DNA of 55,718 nt from positions 1 through 55,718 of the forward strand of contig JAKEFB010000223.1 of the NCBI GenBank assembly GCA_022616275.1, written 5' to 3'. Source of the DNA: Chloroflexota bacterium. Lineage in GTDB: Bacteria > Chloroflexota > Anaerolineae > Promineifilales > Promineifilaceae. The notes under the pieces are model-generated. The model did not search any database, was not told the DNA's origin, and saw only the letters and a program-made list of their open reading frames with translations. Below, one piece after another: positions 15,902 to 25,532 of the stretch. Each line of letters begins with the position of its first letter. The stretch's first letter is position 1. The position numbers and the translations under genes were made by a program.

Positions 15902-17098
15902 CTCCTTCCCCGGCAAACGCCAGATGACCAGGAGCAAGAGCAGCGGCGCACCCACGTAGACCCAGAACATGGCCGTCGTGAGCGTCGTCCATTGGGCCAG
16001 CAGGCCAAACAGCAGCGGGAAAGGAATAAAGCTAAAGAGCGCCTCCATCGCCGTCACCGTGCCGCCTCTGCCTGGGGCACTGGCCAAAGATTGCCCTTTG
16101 CCGATCGGCCAGTAAACACTGAAGAGAAAGTTGATGGGAATGGCCAGCGCAAAGCGGGTCCAGATGCCGGGCAGAAACAGCCAGGCCGGGTAGAGCACGA
16201 GCAAGCCCAGGGTAGCTAACTGCAAAATCCGCCGGGCGCTCATCACCTGGAGCCAGCGGTCCAGGACGGCCAGGCAGAGGATACCCACAGCCATCTGTAC
16301 GGCCGTGTAAACGCCAATCAAGGCCTGGCTCATCCCCACCTGTTCCCGCAGCCAGATGGCGGTAAACGTGGCCGGTGTCTCCAGGATGGTGAGCGCCAGT
16401 AGCAGGAGCAGCCAGCCCAGCGCGGCGCGATTGGCCAGCACCGCCTTCACGTTGCCGGTCAAAGCCTGGCGCAGGCTCAGGCCGGCTTGCTCGTGGCCGT
16501 TGGCTGGCGGCGGAAAGGGGGTGCGCAGAATGAGGACGGCGTAGACCAGGCTGGACAGGCCCAGGCTGACCAGCAGCCAGCGCCACTCCAGCCCCAGCCA
16601 GACGGTGGCGCTGACCAGCAGCGGGGCCAGCAGCGCCCCAACCGTATCCAGTAGCGTGGCCCGGGCAAAGATCCGGCCGGCGTTCTGCGGATAGGCCTCG
16701 ACCAGGACCACGTCGGCCGTGTGGGCCAGCGGGCCGGAGGCCAGGCCGTATATGGCAAAGCCTAGCAGCAAGATGGCAAAGGTCGGGGCCAGGCCCATGA
16801 CCGCCGTGGCCAGCCCCACCCCGGCCGCGCCCCAGGCCATCAGCCACGGCCGCTTCCAGACGTCAATCAACAGCGCGCCCACCGGCTCAATCGTGGCGGC
16901 CACGTAATTTAGCGCCAGCCCCAACAGGCTGACCTGGGTATAGCTCAGCCCCAACTGAGCGCGGATCGTCGGCATGAGGACTGCCGGCAGGCCGCTCAAC
17001 AACTCGTCAGTAAAGCGGCCGCCCAGGCCGATTAGCACCAGGCGATGAGAGATCCCCTCAGCGCGGGGGATCGGTTTGATTTGAACCTTGAGGGACAT
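15899..17098 (-). CDS. Major facilitator superfamily transporter
   Basis: 399 aa with about 12 hydrophobic helices and a central cytoplasmic loop (FPPPANGHEQAGLSLRQAL). An MFS A-like loop is modified between helices 2 and 3 (LLIDVWKRPWLMAWGAAGVG). It may export a small molecule; substrate unknown. ATG 17098 has a clear AAGGAG 7 nt upstream. The stop codon lies in an AATTGGG repeat. Confidence 0.85.
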   Translation of the reverse strand: MSLKVQIKPIPRAEGISHRLVLIGLGGRFTDELLSGLPAVLMPTIRAQLGLSYTQVSLLGLALNYVAATIEPVGALLIDVWKRPWLMAWGAAGVGLATAVMGLAPTFAILLLGFAIYGLASGPLAHTADVVLVEAYPQNAGRIFARATLLDTVGALLAPLLVSATVWLGLEWRWLLVSLGLSSLVYAVLILRTPFPPPANGHEQAGLSLRQALTGNVKAVLANRAALGWLLLLLALTILETPATFTAIWLREQVGMSQALIGVYTAVQMAVGILCLAVLDRWLQVMSARRILQLATLGLLVLYPAWLFLPGIWTRFALAIPINFLFSVYWPIGKGQSLASAPGRGGTVTAMEALFSFIPFPLLFGLLAQWTTLTTAMFWVYVGAPLLLLLVIWRLPGKE

Positions 17099-17210
17099 CT
17101 TTTCTCCTTTCGTTCGTTAAAATGACAGGTTGGTGGGGAAAAAGGAGAAAAGACGAGGTGGCGCTCGAATTTAACGGGGGATTTGATCAGGTGACATAGG
17201 CGCTATTTTT

Positions 17211-17804
17211 TCACACTTCAAAAAGCGCGTCAACCGTGAAGGGCAGGGAACCCAACAACGGCGAGGCTATTTCTTCACCCAGGCCGTATTCACCGGCCAG
17301 GGTGTATTCCTCATCCACAAGTTGGTAAATCTCTACCGTGCGGGTCTTGGGGTTAACAATCCAATATTCCGGGATACCGGCCGCTTCGTAGATGCCAAAC
17401 TTGGTTATTCGGTCGTGACGAATCGAAGAAGGGGATAAGATTTCGATAACCAAGTCCGGCACGCCTTCAATGCTGTGTTCCTTAACAATGTGCCGCTGGG
17501 CAGCGCTGACAAAAACCAAGTCGGGTTGCACTGGCGCGGCTAATTCGCCGAGGACAAGATCTAGAGGCGAGGGCAGGAGAACACCAAGCTCCCGCTGCTC
17601 CACTAAAGAGCCTAGCCGGAGCATCAGTTTCGCAACCAGTAACTGGTGAGTAATGCTGGGAGGCGCCATTTCATAAAGAACTCCCGCTATAACTTCATAA
17701 CGTTTACCGTCATCGGGCAGGGCCAGGTAATCGGCGTAGGTCCATTCACCCGGCCGGGGTATTGCTCGTTGCCTTTCCATCTTGACCGGTGGATTCTTAA
17801 TCAT
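17211..17804 (-). CDS. Uma2-family (DUF820) restriction-endonuclease-fold protein
   Basis: 197 aa from ATG 17804. Family features: WTYADYLALPDDGKRYEVIAG at the N-terminus (E of the YEVIDG block), VQPDLVFVS (PD of the PD-(D/E)xK core), GVPDLVIEILSPSS (E of ExL), DRITKFGIYEAAGIPEYWIV (downstream K and helix). These are predicted nucleases found in many copies in Cyanobacteria and Chloroflexota; biological role unknown. A longer frame to 17957 would translate a CTCTGTG repeat and is rejected. A promoter with TATAAT ends 9 nt before the ATG. Confidence 0.9.
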   Translation of the reverse strand: MIKNPPVKMERQRAIPRPGEWTYADYLALPDDGKRYEVIAGVLYEMAPPSITHQLLVAKLMLRLGSLVEQRELGVLLPSPLDLVLGELAAPVQPDLVFVSAAQRHIVKEHSIEGVPDLVIEILSPSSIRHDRITKFGIYEAAGIPEYWIVNPKTRTVEIYQLVDEEYTLAGEYGLGEEIASPLLGSLPFTVDALFEV

Positions 17805-17813
17805 CTCTGCCCT

Positions 17814-17841
17814 ATTATAACCCAGGCTGCAACCTGGCCAA
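17814..17841 (-). promoter_or_regulatory. Promoter TTGGCC-16-TATAAT, leaderless start predicted
   Basis: -35-like TTGGCC (17836-17841) and perfect -10 TATAAT (17814-17819), 16-nt spacer. ATG 17804 follows after 9 nt; no Shine-Dalgarno. Confidence 0.5.
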
Positions 17842-17875
17842 TGGCATCCTGCCCTTCGCCCACACCAGACACAAA

Positions 17876-17946
17876 CCCTTTGTGATCTCTCTGTGAATCT
17901 CTGTGTCTTCTCCGTGTTCTCTGTGTTCCCCTTACCCCCGGGGAAC
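17876..17946. repeat. CTCTGTG tandem repeats ending in palindrome GTTCCCC...GGGGAAC
   Basis: Degenerate CTCTGTG(A/T) units (about 17886-17927) abut the palindrome GTTCCCC (17925-17931) / GGGGAAC (17940-17946). The TAA stop of the DUF1501 gene is in its loop. Confidence 0.75.
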
Positions 17947-19260
17947 AGCCAGCCCAATCTCGTTGACAGTGTAGCCGGGGAACACCTCCTCCAGGCGAGG
18001 GTTATTGAGTCGCTTGGCGATCAGCTCGCCCAGCACATCCCGGTAGTCGGTGGTAATAGCCAGGTCGCCGGGGCCGACCAATTGCTCGTCGGCCAGGCCG
18101 GGCCAGCGGGCAAAAACACGGCCGCCGTTCACCCCACCGCCCAGGACCATCATCATGTTGCCGTGGCCGTGGTCGGTGCCCAGGCTGCCGTTCTCCTGCA
18201 GCCGCCGGCCGAACTCCGACATGACCACCACTGTGACGCTGTCCATCTTGGCCTGCAAATCCTCGTAAAAAGCCGCCAGCCCCTGGCCCAAGGTCGTCAG
18301 CAGATTGGCCATCTGTCCCTGGCCGCTGCCCTGGGCCACGTGCGTATCCCAGCCGCCCAGGTCCACGCAAGCCACCTCCACCCCCACGTCGGCGTGGATC
18401 AGTTGGGCCACCATCTGCATTGCCAGGCCGAAATCCTGTTCCGGGTAAGCCCGGCCGCGCGGCTGGTAAGTCGTCATGTCAATCTTGCTCAGCACCTCAA
18501 TGGCGGCAAAAGTCTGTTCGGCCGTCATCGCCAGCATATCGTCCCCCTGGGTGTAGAGGGCCTGCAACAGCGCCTGCATTTCTCCCACCCGCTCGTCCCG
18601 CCCCTGCAGGTGGTACTCGGCAATAGACTGCAAGGCCGTGGCCGACACTGTACCGGTCAGCGAGGCTGGCAGAAAGTCGCCAAGACCCACCGCCCGCAGC
18701 GGTGAATGGTTGCCGGTGTCCAGCGAAGCCAGGTGGCGGGCCAGCCAGCCGGTGTAGTCGTTCACAGCCGCGCCGCGCTCCATCAGCGCCATCGCCTCAA
18801 AGTGGGAGCGGGTCTCGTCCGGCGCGCCGGTGGCCTGGACCAGAGCCAGGTCTCCCGCCCGGTAGATCTGCGTCAGCGGCTCCAGCACCGGGTGCAGGCC
18901 GAAGAAACCGTCCAGGTCTAACGTCCGGGCCTCGGCGCTGTTGTCGTCCGGCCGGGCAATGCCGATCGTCGGCCGGCGGCGGTAGTAACCGTCGTCGCCG
19001 TGGGGCACGACCACGTTCAGCCCGTCCGCGCCGCCCCGCAAGAAAACGCAGACCAGCGTATCGCCGCGTGGCCCCACGTGCGGGTCGGCCAGCGTCAGGC
19101 GCGGCATCCACCCGGGCAGGGCGACGATAGAATTAGCAAACAGGAGGGTCGCGGCCGACTTCAAGCTACCCGCCAGAAAATCCCGCCGGCTGACCAAATC
19201 ATACTCAGCACAATGGCCGCAGGCCAGGACAGGGTTGCTCAGACTATCTTGTTGAAACAT
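17932..19260 (-). CDS. DUF1501 Tat-exported protein
   Basis: 442 aa. Twin-arginine motif SRRDFLAGSL (about 24-33) followed by a hydrophobic segment marks Tat export. DUF1501 features: LVCVFLRGGADGLNVVVPHGDD, the SHFEAMALMERG block, VACVDLGGWDTHVAQGSGQG, VVVMSEFGRRLQENGSLGTDHG, and MMMVLGGGVNGG. The fold belongs to the alkaline-phosphatase/sulfatase superfamily; activity unproven. SD GGAG 8 nt before ATG. Downstream partner of the DUF1800 gene, the usual pairing. Last four residues and stop come from the GTTCCCC palindrome. Confidence 0.92.
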   Translation of the reverse strand: MFQQDSLSNPVLACGHCAEYDLVSRRDFLAGSLKSAATLLFANSIVALPGWMPRLTLADPHVGPRGDTLVCVFLRGGADGLNVVVPHGDDGYYRRRPTIGIARPDDNSAEARTLDLDGFFGLHPVLEPLTQIYRAGDLALVQATGAPDETRSHFEAMALMERGAAVNDYTGWLARHLASLDTGNHSPLRAVGLGDFLPASLTGTVSATALQSIAEYHLQGRDERVGEMQALLQALYTQGDDMLAMTAEQTFAAIEVLSKIDMTTYQPRGRAYPEQDFGLAMQMVAQLIHADVGVEVACVDLGGWDTHVAQGSGQGQMANLLTTLGQGLAAFYEDLQAKMDSVTVVVMSEFGRRLQENGSLGTDHGHGNMMMVLGGGVNGGRVFARWPGLADEQLVGPGDLAITTDYRDVLGELIAKRLNNPRLEEVFPGYTVNEIGLAVPRG

Positions 19261-19284
19261 GTTCTACACTCCTGTTTCAAGAAG

Positions 19285-19372
19285 GGGGCAGGTGGCAGGT
19301 GGGTAAGAAACTTGCAGACTTGCACACTTGCATACTCGCAAACTCGCAAACTCGCACACCCGCACACCCCTA
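19285..19372. repeat. ACTTGCAC/ACTCGCAA octamer tandem repeats
   Basis: Eight or nine octamers such as ACTTGCAC, ACTTGCAT, ACTCGCAA and ACCCGCAC between the DUF1800 stop (19370-19372) and the DUF1501 start. The same octamer family recurs at 21598-21680. Confidence 0.85.
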
Positions 19373-20914
19373 CATCCACTGAAAAGCCGGGCTGGCCAGC
19401 ATCAAAGCCACCGCCTCGCGCAGGCGCAGGTTCGTTTCCCGGTCGGCCAGCCGGCCGTCGCCGACGTAGCCGGCAAAGAGGGTGCGGCTCTCGTCGTCCA
19501 GCGCCCGGCCGAAAATCAGGCCGGCCAAAAGCTCCAGGGCCTCGTTGGTGGTCGTTGCCTGGCCGGCCTCCAGCAGGCGGTTCAAGGGCACGTCGTTGCC
19601 GCGAAACTCCTGGCCCAGCAAGGCCAGGCAAAAGTTCCAGCGCGGCAGCAAATTGGACATCCAGGCGGCCGACACGTCCGGGTAGCCGTTAGGCGGCGCC
19701 CAGTGGTAAGGAAGCTGGCCCATTAGCTCCAGCCAGACGATGAAGACCCGGTAATTGCTGATGTCGCTATTCAAGGCCCGCAGCGCCGACGCCACGAAGG
19801 TATACGGTCGTTTCAGCTTGGGCGGCGCCGTGGCAAATTCCTCGCTCAGGAATATGACCCGCAGCATGGCCTTGACGTCCCCGTCCGTCTCCCGGAACGT
19901 CTGGGCCACCCGCTCCACCAGCGCCGCCGGCGGCGCGTCGGCCACAAAGCGGCGGACCAGCTTGGTGGCGATAAAGGTCGCCGTGGCCGGGTGGGTCGCC
20001 AGCATTTCCAGCGCCTGCCGGACGTCCTCCTCCCCCTGTCCGGCCGGCAGGTATAGACCCAGCACCTCTTTGGCCTCGAAATCGTGCTGCTCGGCGTGGA
20101 AGCGGAACTGCCCCTGCTGGCGGCCGCGGTGCCACATGCCCCAGCCGGTGAGGGCCCGGGCCAACTCCTGCACGTCGCGCTGAGTGTAGCCAGCGTTGAC
20201 GCCCAACGTATGCAGCTCCATTACTTCGCGGGCGTAGTTCTCGTTCGGCGCGCCTTTGACGTTTAGTACATTGTCCAGGTAAACCAGCATAGCCGGGCTT
20301 TGGGCCGAGGCAAAGAGTAGATCGCGGAATTTGCCCAGGGCGTGCGGCCGGATCACGTCCCGGTCGTCCACCATTTTCAGCGGCAACATGAACTGGTTCT
20401 TGCGGACGTAAATGTTGAAATGGTCCGACCAGAACTCGACCATCGCCTCGTACAGTTGCCGCCTGGAGAGCAGAGCCCGGCCGAGCGTTGCCACAGCCAG
20501 ATCTACCGCCAGGTCACGCAGCTCGTCGTGAGCAATAAGCTGGTCAATATCCTGGTGATAATAGGTCAGGTTGCGGACCAGCAGGTCGGCGGCCGTGTCC
20601 TCGATACTCTCGGGATTTAACTGCTCCTCCAGGTAAGCGGCCAGCCCCATCTGGCCGGCGCGGGCCAGGTCGCCAGGACGGGGCCCAAAACCGGCCCGGT
20701 TCAGTAGTCGCAGCACGGGGTCCACGGCCTGGCTGGGGAAGCCCTCGGCCGCGGCCGTGATGGCGCTGCCCGGCGGCAGAGGCGTGGGCGCCGCCAGCAA
20801 TTCCGGCAACTCGTCCTGGGCCAGCTTGCGGGCAATAGCGCTGCACGAAGTCGCCGATAGCGAAACGGCCGCCAGCCCACCGAGTCTGAGAAAGTCTCGT
20901 CGTGTCAGGGACAT
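19370..20914 (-). CDS. DUF1800 Tat-exported protein
   Basis: 514 aa. Tat signal LTRRDFLRLGGLAAVSLSAT (3-22) followed by a possible lipobox Cys. DUF1800 features: LLNRAGFGPRPGDLARAGQMG, FWSDHFNIYV, NENYAREVMELHTLGVNAGYTQ, DVQELARALTGWG, HPATATFIATKLVRRFVAD, and GAPNEN. Function is not established; the family always travels with DUF1501, with which it forms an operon here (109-bp gap filled by octamer repeats). Probably outside the cytoplasmic membrane. Confidence 0.92.
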   Translation of the reverse strand: MSLTRRDFLRLGGLAAVSLSATSCSAIARKLAQDELPELLAAPTPLPPGSAITAAAEGFPSQAVDPVLRLLNRAGFGPRPGDLARAGQMGLAAYLEEQLNPESIEDTAADLLVRNLTYYHQDIDQLIAHDELRDLAVDLAVATLGRALLSRRQLYEAMVEFWSDHFNIYVRKNQFMLPLKMVDDRDVIRPHALGKFRDLLFASAQSPAMLVYLDNVLNVKGAPNENYAREVMELHTLGVNAGYTQRDVQELARALTGWGMWHRGRQQGQFRFHAEQHDFEAKEVLGLYLPAGQGEEDVRQALEMLATHPATATFIATKLVRRFVADAPPAALVERVAQTFRETDGDVKAMLRVIFLSEEFATAPPKLKRPYTFVASALRALNSDISNYRVFIVWLELMGQLPYHWAPPNGYPDVSAAWMSNLLPRWNFCLALLGQEFRGNDVPLNRLLEAGQATTTNEALELLAGLIFGRALDDESRTLFAGYVGDGRLADRETNLRLREAVALMLASPAFQWM

Positions 20915-20926
20915 GGGAGCACCGTA

Positions 20927-20995
20927 ACTGAAGTTAAAGTTAGAGTTAGAGTAAACTCTCTAACTCTAACTCAAAACTCTAACTCTCACTCACCA
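20927..20995. repeat. GTTAGA hexamer repeats, inverted
   Basis: AAAGTTAGAGTTAGAGTAAA faces CTCTAACTCTAACTCAAAAC. The TAG stop of the next minus-strand gene is inside the second arm. Confidence 0.85.
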
Positions 20996-21506
20996 GCACC
21001 ACTGGCGCTGCGGCCGAGGCCACCTTGGGACGGGGAATCCAACCTAGCAGGCCAAAGACGGCCGCGCCCATGACGGCCGTGCCGACCAGGGGAATAAAGA
21101 GGAACCAGCCGACAATCGGGACCAGGCAGGCCAGTTCGTAGACCACGGCGCCGCGCACCAGCGCGCCCAGCTCCGAGGTCGGGCCAGCCATCGGCCGCAA
21201 CCGCTCGCCCAGCAGGCGGGCCAGGCCGGCCGCGCCAACCGTGCCCAGGCCCATGCCGGCAAAAGTAGCCAGGAAAGAGGTCGCCCGGATCGGCCCAAAA
21301 TTGATCTGGCTGGTAATGGCAATCCACAGCAGGAAAGAAGCCACCACCGGCACGCCCAGGACAAACGATTTGCCCGGTGTCCGCGCCAGGCGGGTGGCTG
21401 CATTGGCCGTCACCCGGGGCAGCAGCAAATTCAAAGCCACCACCAGCCCCGGCAGGCTAATCAAAATTCCCAATAACGAGAACACCACAATATACACGTC
21501 AGTCAT
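20979..21506 (-). CDS. Hypothetical membrane protein
   Basis: 175 aa, about five helices: VVFSLLGILISLPGLVVALN, VLGVPVVASFLLWIAI, FLATFAGMGLGTVGAAGL, VYELACLVPIVGWFLFIPLV and AVMGAAVFGLLGWI. Not recognised. The second ATG (21506) is chosen because AGGAG lies 9 nt upstream, whereas it abuts the first. The C-terminal SES and the TAG are encoded by the GTTAGA repeat. Confidence 0.7.
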   Translation of the reverse strand: MTDVYIVVFSLLGILISLPGLVVALNLLLPRVTANAATRLARTPGKSFVLGVPVVASFLLWIAITSQINFGPIRATSFLATFAGMGLGTVGAAGLARLLGERLRPMAGPTSELGALVRGAVVYELACLVPIVGWFLFIPLVGTAVMGAAVFGLLGWIPRPKVASAAAPVVLVSES

Positions 21507-21856
21507 GGTTACCATCTCCTAAGCTCCTGAAAATAGTGATGAGCAATGAGCAATGAGCAATGAGTAGTGAGTAACCGGCGATGGGAGCGCATACTCGCAT
21601 ACTCGCCCACTCGCATACCTGTATTCCTGCCACCTGCCACTTGCCTACTCGCCTACTCGCCCACTCGCCTACTCTCATATTACCGGCCGCCTGGTGAAAA
21701 GTTGCAACCTATTTGTAAACTCTTTGTAAAACACCCCGACCGAAGAGGCCAAAATCTAGAATCTAAAATCCAAAATCGTCAGGCTGGCGTAGCCCAGGCA
21801 ACAACCAGGCGTCGGGCAGCGGCCGGGCTTTCTGGCTATGCTTCACCATAGAGCCA
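21507..21856. repeat. 350-bp gap: GAGCAAT heptamers, ACTCGC octamers, 11-bp direct repeat
   Basis: 21535-21570 holds four GAGCAAT/GAGTAGT heptamers and 21596-21680 holds ACTCGCAT/ACTCGCCC octamers. At 21712-21730 TTTGTAAA occurs twice with an 11-bp period, and TTGCAA-17-TGTAAA (21702-21730) is a weak promoter candidate for the gene at 21857. After 21767 the frame of that gene is already open. Confidence 0.65.
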
Positions 21857-24800
21857 GTGGGATGCTCTAACTACTTCAACCAGCCCATGAACCCGCAGAT
21901 AGGCGTCACGTCCCTACTCATTTCTCCGGCCCTTAACGGCCAGGTAAGCTGGAACCAGGCTTTGACCAGTCTCACCTTCGTTGCCAAAGACGGCTTCACC
22001 TCCGGCCAGAGCTATACCCTGGCCGTCAACCCGGCGCTGCCCAGCGCCGTCGGCCTTCCTTTCGGTGAGGCGGCCTCGTGGACTATCCACGTCCCGGCCG
22101 TGCCCCAATTGGTCGAGCGAACGCCGGCCGACCGCCAACTGGCTGACCGCCGGCCGCTCATGACCCTGGCCTTTGACCGGCCGATGAACCTGGATAGCCT
22201 GGCGGCCGCCTTGAGCGTTGAGCCGCCAATCCGGCTGGAGCTGGCCGGGCAGGACAACCTGTTCACCATTCAACCGGCCGAACTGCTGAAGCCCGGTCAG
22301 ACCTACCAATTTACCCTGGCCCAGGCAGCCAGCAGCGACGATGGCGTTGCCCTTGGCCAGACCTACACCTGGTCTTACCAACTAGAAGACACTGTTGACC
22401 GCTTTACCCCACCTGATTTTGACGGCGACGGCCGGATCATCGTCACCCGCTTTAACTATCCCGTAGACCCGGCCAGCATCGCCTTCCAACTGCGACCGGC
22501 CGCTGCCGGCGCGTGGGAGTGGAATACAGGCCAGACCGTTTTCACCTATACCCTGGCCGCGCCTTTGCCCGGCAGCGTCTTCTACACGGCTTCTTTCGCC
22601 GCCGGGCTACGCGACGCCAACGGCAAAGAGCTGCCCGCCCCGCCCCCTTTCCATTTTACAACCCCTTCACCCATCGTCGCCGCCGGGCCAACTAGCGGCT
22701 CTACCCCCAATACCATTCACCCCATGACCACCATTCGCCTTACATTCAGGCGGCCAATGGACCCCGAGAGCACGGCCGCCGCCCTGCGCCTCAGCCCGGA
22801 GACGTCCGGCACCCTGGAGTGGCACGATAACAGCCTCGAATTCCGCCCCGAAGGCGGTTTCCTGTCCGCCGAGACCACCTACGCCGGCACCCTGGAGACA
22901 ACGGCGCTTGACGTCAATGGCTTCCCTATCCTGGGCCAGCCCTACCACTGGTCTTTCAGAACCGGCCGACGCACAAAATTAGCCGGTTTTGGCCCGGGCG
23001 ATCCCTTCCAGGTGCTGAACAGCAGCGGCCGGCGGGCGGTCCAGTACTCCTTTACCTACGGAACCCCGCCGGCGCCCGTCGCCTTTAACCTGGTCCGCCT
23101 GGACCTGGCCAGTTGGTTGAGCGGCGACCCCCAGGCCGAGCCAGGCTGGTCCCAGCGTTGGGTCGAGGAGCCTGGTCCCAGGGGTAACAACTACGTTCAC
23201 ATTGAGGAAACCATACTGCCGGCCGATCTGCCACCCGGCGTTTACCGGCTTGAACTATCGGTCAACAACTGGTTGCAGGAACAACTTACCCTGTTCCTTA
23301 GCAGTTACGTCCTGGCCATCCAGGACGATGGCCAGCAACTGGTCGTCTGGGTTACGACGATGGAGGGTGAACCGGTCGCTAACGCCGAAGTCGCTTTCTA
23401 CAACGCCCAGGGCCAGCTCCTGCTCACCGGCCGCAGCGACAACGACGGCCTGTACCAGGTTTCCCGGGAGACGGCCGGCCCCGAACCGGCCTGGGTCGTG
23501 GCTTACGCCGGCCAGGAAGTGGCTATCAGCGGCCTGGGCGGCGCCTGGCAAAGCGATGGCTACTCGCCCGGCGGCGCCTATGCCAGCATTGTCACCACCG
23601 ACCGTCCCGTTTACCACGCCGGCCAGACCGTTTTTTTCCAGGCTATTATCCGCCAGGACAACGACGCGGCCCTTTCCGTTCTGCCGGCCGGCGCCCCTGT
23701 CATTGCCAGCCTGGTTGACCAGAACGGGCGCATTGTCCTGACCACGACGCTGGCCAGTAACGATTTTGGCGCTGTCAACGGCAGCTTCCTACTGGACCCG
23801 GCGGCGACCTCCGGCCGCTATCGGGTGGAAGTCGCCTGGGGCAATTACCGCAACAGCCAGACGTTCCAGGTTGAAAGCCGGCCGGTGGCCACCCACCGGG
23901 TGCAGGTCAACACCGACGCCCATGCCTACGTCCTGGGCGACACGATCCAGGTTGTCGTCGAAAGCCACGACGCCACCGGCCAGCCGTTGGCCAACGCCAG
24001 TGTGATCGTCGAGCTGTATGGCTCCGGTGGAGGACGCTGGGGCGATCCACGGCGCGATTCCTTCTGGAGCGTCACCTACAACGACCCTATCGCCGGGCGA
24101 ACGGACGCCAACGGCCGCTTCACCTTCTCCCTGGAGGCTGAAGAGGGCTATTTTGCGTCGCCGGAACACGCGTGCAGCAACACCCGCTACGAAAGCTGGG
24201 CCATTGCGGCGGCCGTGACCACCAGCGACGGGCAGACGGCCACAAACTTTACCGTTGTCGAGGTAGCCAGCACGGCCGAAGAAGCTCGCCTGGAGGTTAG
24301 CAGCGCCATCCAGGAACCCGGCCGGCCTTTTGCCGTTAACGCCCAGGTAAAGGACCTGCTGGGCAATCCGGTGGCCAACCGCGCGCTGCGCCTGACGCTG
24401 TACGACTACAACCCGACCACGAATGACTACGACCGCTCCATCCAGGAAACCGACCTGGTTACCGGCGCAGACGGCCGGGTAACGTCGCCTTTCACCATTT
24501 ACCAGCCCGGCCGTTTCCAACTGGTAGTCAGCGGAACCGACAGCCGGAGCAAGGAATTTAACGCCTTCACCTTTGTCTACGCCTACAGCGCCGACTACAC
24601 CGGCCCTTACGGCCAGCCTCAAGGCGTGCTCTACGTAACGGCCGACCGGGAAAGCTACCTGCCCGGCGACGTGGCCCGGCTGGCCATTCATTCCGACTTC
24701 AGCGGCCGGGCCTGGCTGACTTTTGAGCGTGGCGCGCTGTACCGCTGGCAGCTCGTCCAATTGACAGCCCCGCTGACCATCGTCGAGACGCCGCTGACGG

Positions 24801-25441
24801 CCGCCCACGCGCCCAACGTCTTTGTGACCGTTCACGCCTGGCAGCCGCAAACAACAACCTTCGACACATCCGACTACTTCAGCTACCGGAGCCTGGCTGA
24901 CGCCGTGCTCCACACCGCCACGGCCGAGTTAACCGTCACCGACCCTGGTAAAATTCTAAACGTCACCATCACCCCTGATAGCTCTGGTTACACCCCAGGC
25001 GCGGCGGCCAGCTTTACGGTGCGCGTGACCAACAGCCGGGGCGAGCCGGTCTCGGCCGAGGTCTCCCTGGCCCTGGTAGACGGCGCTCTCTTGACCCGCT
25101 ACAACGCTCGCACCATCCCTCTGACCGAGGCTTTCTTCATCCCTCGCAATGACGCGGTGGCCGCCTTTCATTCGATGGTCCCCAGCCGCGACCTGACCTG
25201 GGATGGCGGGTTTGGCGGCTGCGGCTGTGGCGGCTGGTGGGAAGAGGGCGACCTGGCCGGCGATTTCGGCGACGTGACGCTCTGGTTCCCCGGCCTGCGC
25301 ACCAACGCCAACGGCGAAGCCACCATCACTCTAACACTATCTGATTACCCAACCACCTGGCGGCTGTCGGCCTGGGCGGTGACGGCCGATACGCAAGTGG
25401 GCGAGGCATCTGTGACGGTGACAGCAGGGGTGGCCGGATAG
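21857..25441 (+). CDS. Alpha-2-macroglobulin-like protein lacking both ends
   Basis: 1194 aa, frame intact. Residues 1-375 are SbsA/Big_5-type Ig-like units marked by FNQPMNP, FDRPMNLDSLAAAL, FNYPVDPASIAF and FRRPMDPESTAAAL. MG-type domains follow, including YASIVTTDRPVYHAGQTVFF (about 574). The C-terminus NANGEATITLTLSDYPTTWR (about 1150) is the start of the A2M core. The protein stops about 45 residues later, before any thioester (CxEQ) or complement-like domain. The N-terminus begins inside an Ig unit with no signal peptide; the frame is open 30 codons further upstream (to 21767) without a good start. Probably a decaying gene, although no internal stop has yet appeared. Intact relatives are envelope protease traps. 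Confidence 0.75.
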   Translation: MGCSNYFNQPMNPQIGVTSLLISPALNGQVSWNQALTSLTFVAKDGFTSGQSYTLAVNPALPSAVGLPFGEAASWTIHVPAVPQLVERTPADRQLADRRPLMTLAFDRPMNLDSLAAALSVEPPIRLELAGQDNLFTIQPAELLKPGQTYQFTLAQAASSDDGVALGQTYTWSYQLEDTVDRFTPPDFDGDGRIIVTRFNYPVDPASIAFQLRPAAAGAWEWNTGQTVFTYTLAAPLPGSVFYTASFAAGLRDANGKELPAPPPFHFTTPSPIVAAGPTSGSTPNTIHPMTTIRLTFRRPMDPESTAAALRLSPETSGTLEWHDNSLEFRPEGGFLSAETTYAGTLETTALDVNGFPILGQPYHWSFRTGRRTKLAGFGPGDPFQVLNSSGRRAVQYSFTYGTPPAPVAFNLVRLDLASWLSGDPQAEPGWSQRWVEEPGPRGNNYVHIEETILPADLPPGVYRLELSVNNWLQEQLTLFLSSYVLAIQDDGQQLVVWVTTMEGEPVANAEVAFYNAQGQLLLTGRSDNDGLYQVSRETAGPEPAWVVAYAGQEVAISGLGGAWQSDGYSPGGAYASIVTTDRPVYHAGQTVFFQAIIRQDNDAALSVLPAGAPVIASLVDQNGRIVLTTTLASNDFGAVNGSFLLDPAATSGRYRVEVAWGNYRNSQTFQVESRPVATHRVQVNTDAHAYVLGDTIQVVVESHDATGQPLANASVIVELYGSGGGRWGDPRRDSFWSVTYNDPIAGRTDANGRFTFSLEAEEGYFASPEHACSNTRYESWAIAAAVTTSDGQTATNFTVVEVASTAEEARLEVSSAIQEPGRPFAVNAQVKDLLGNPVANRALRLTLYDYNPTTNDYDRSIQETDLVTGADGRVTSPFTIYQPGRFQLVVSGTDSRSKEFNAFTFVYAYSADYTGPYGQPQGVLYVTADRESYLPGDVARLAIHSDFSGRAWLTFERGALYRWQLVQLTAPLTIVETPLTAAHAPNVFVTVHAWQPQTTTFDTSDYFSYRSLADAVLHTATAELTVTDPGKILNVTITPDSSGYTPGAAASFTVRVTNSRGEPVSAEVSLALVDGALLTRYNARTIPLTEAFFIPRNDAVAAFHSMVPSRDLTWDGGFGGCGCGGWWEEGDLAGDFGDVTLWFPGLRTNANGEATITLTLSDYPTTWRLSAWAVTADTQVGEASVTVTAGVAG

Positions 25442-25532
25442 GAGAGAAAGATCAGGGAAGCCGTTGATAAGTGTACCTCTTCAAGATACACTTTACCAAG
25501 CTATCCTGCCAAGGTACAGTTTTGAGAATGGC

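Noticed and set aside
17805-17957. N-terminal extension of the Uma2 gene
   Set aside because: It would translate a CTCTGTG repeat and has no Shine-Dalgarno; the Uma2 domain and a TATAAT box both support ATG 17804.
21596-21680. Possible CRISPR array
   Set aside because: Units are contiguous octamers (ACTCGCAT, ACTCGCCC) without unique spacers; no cas gene nearby.
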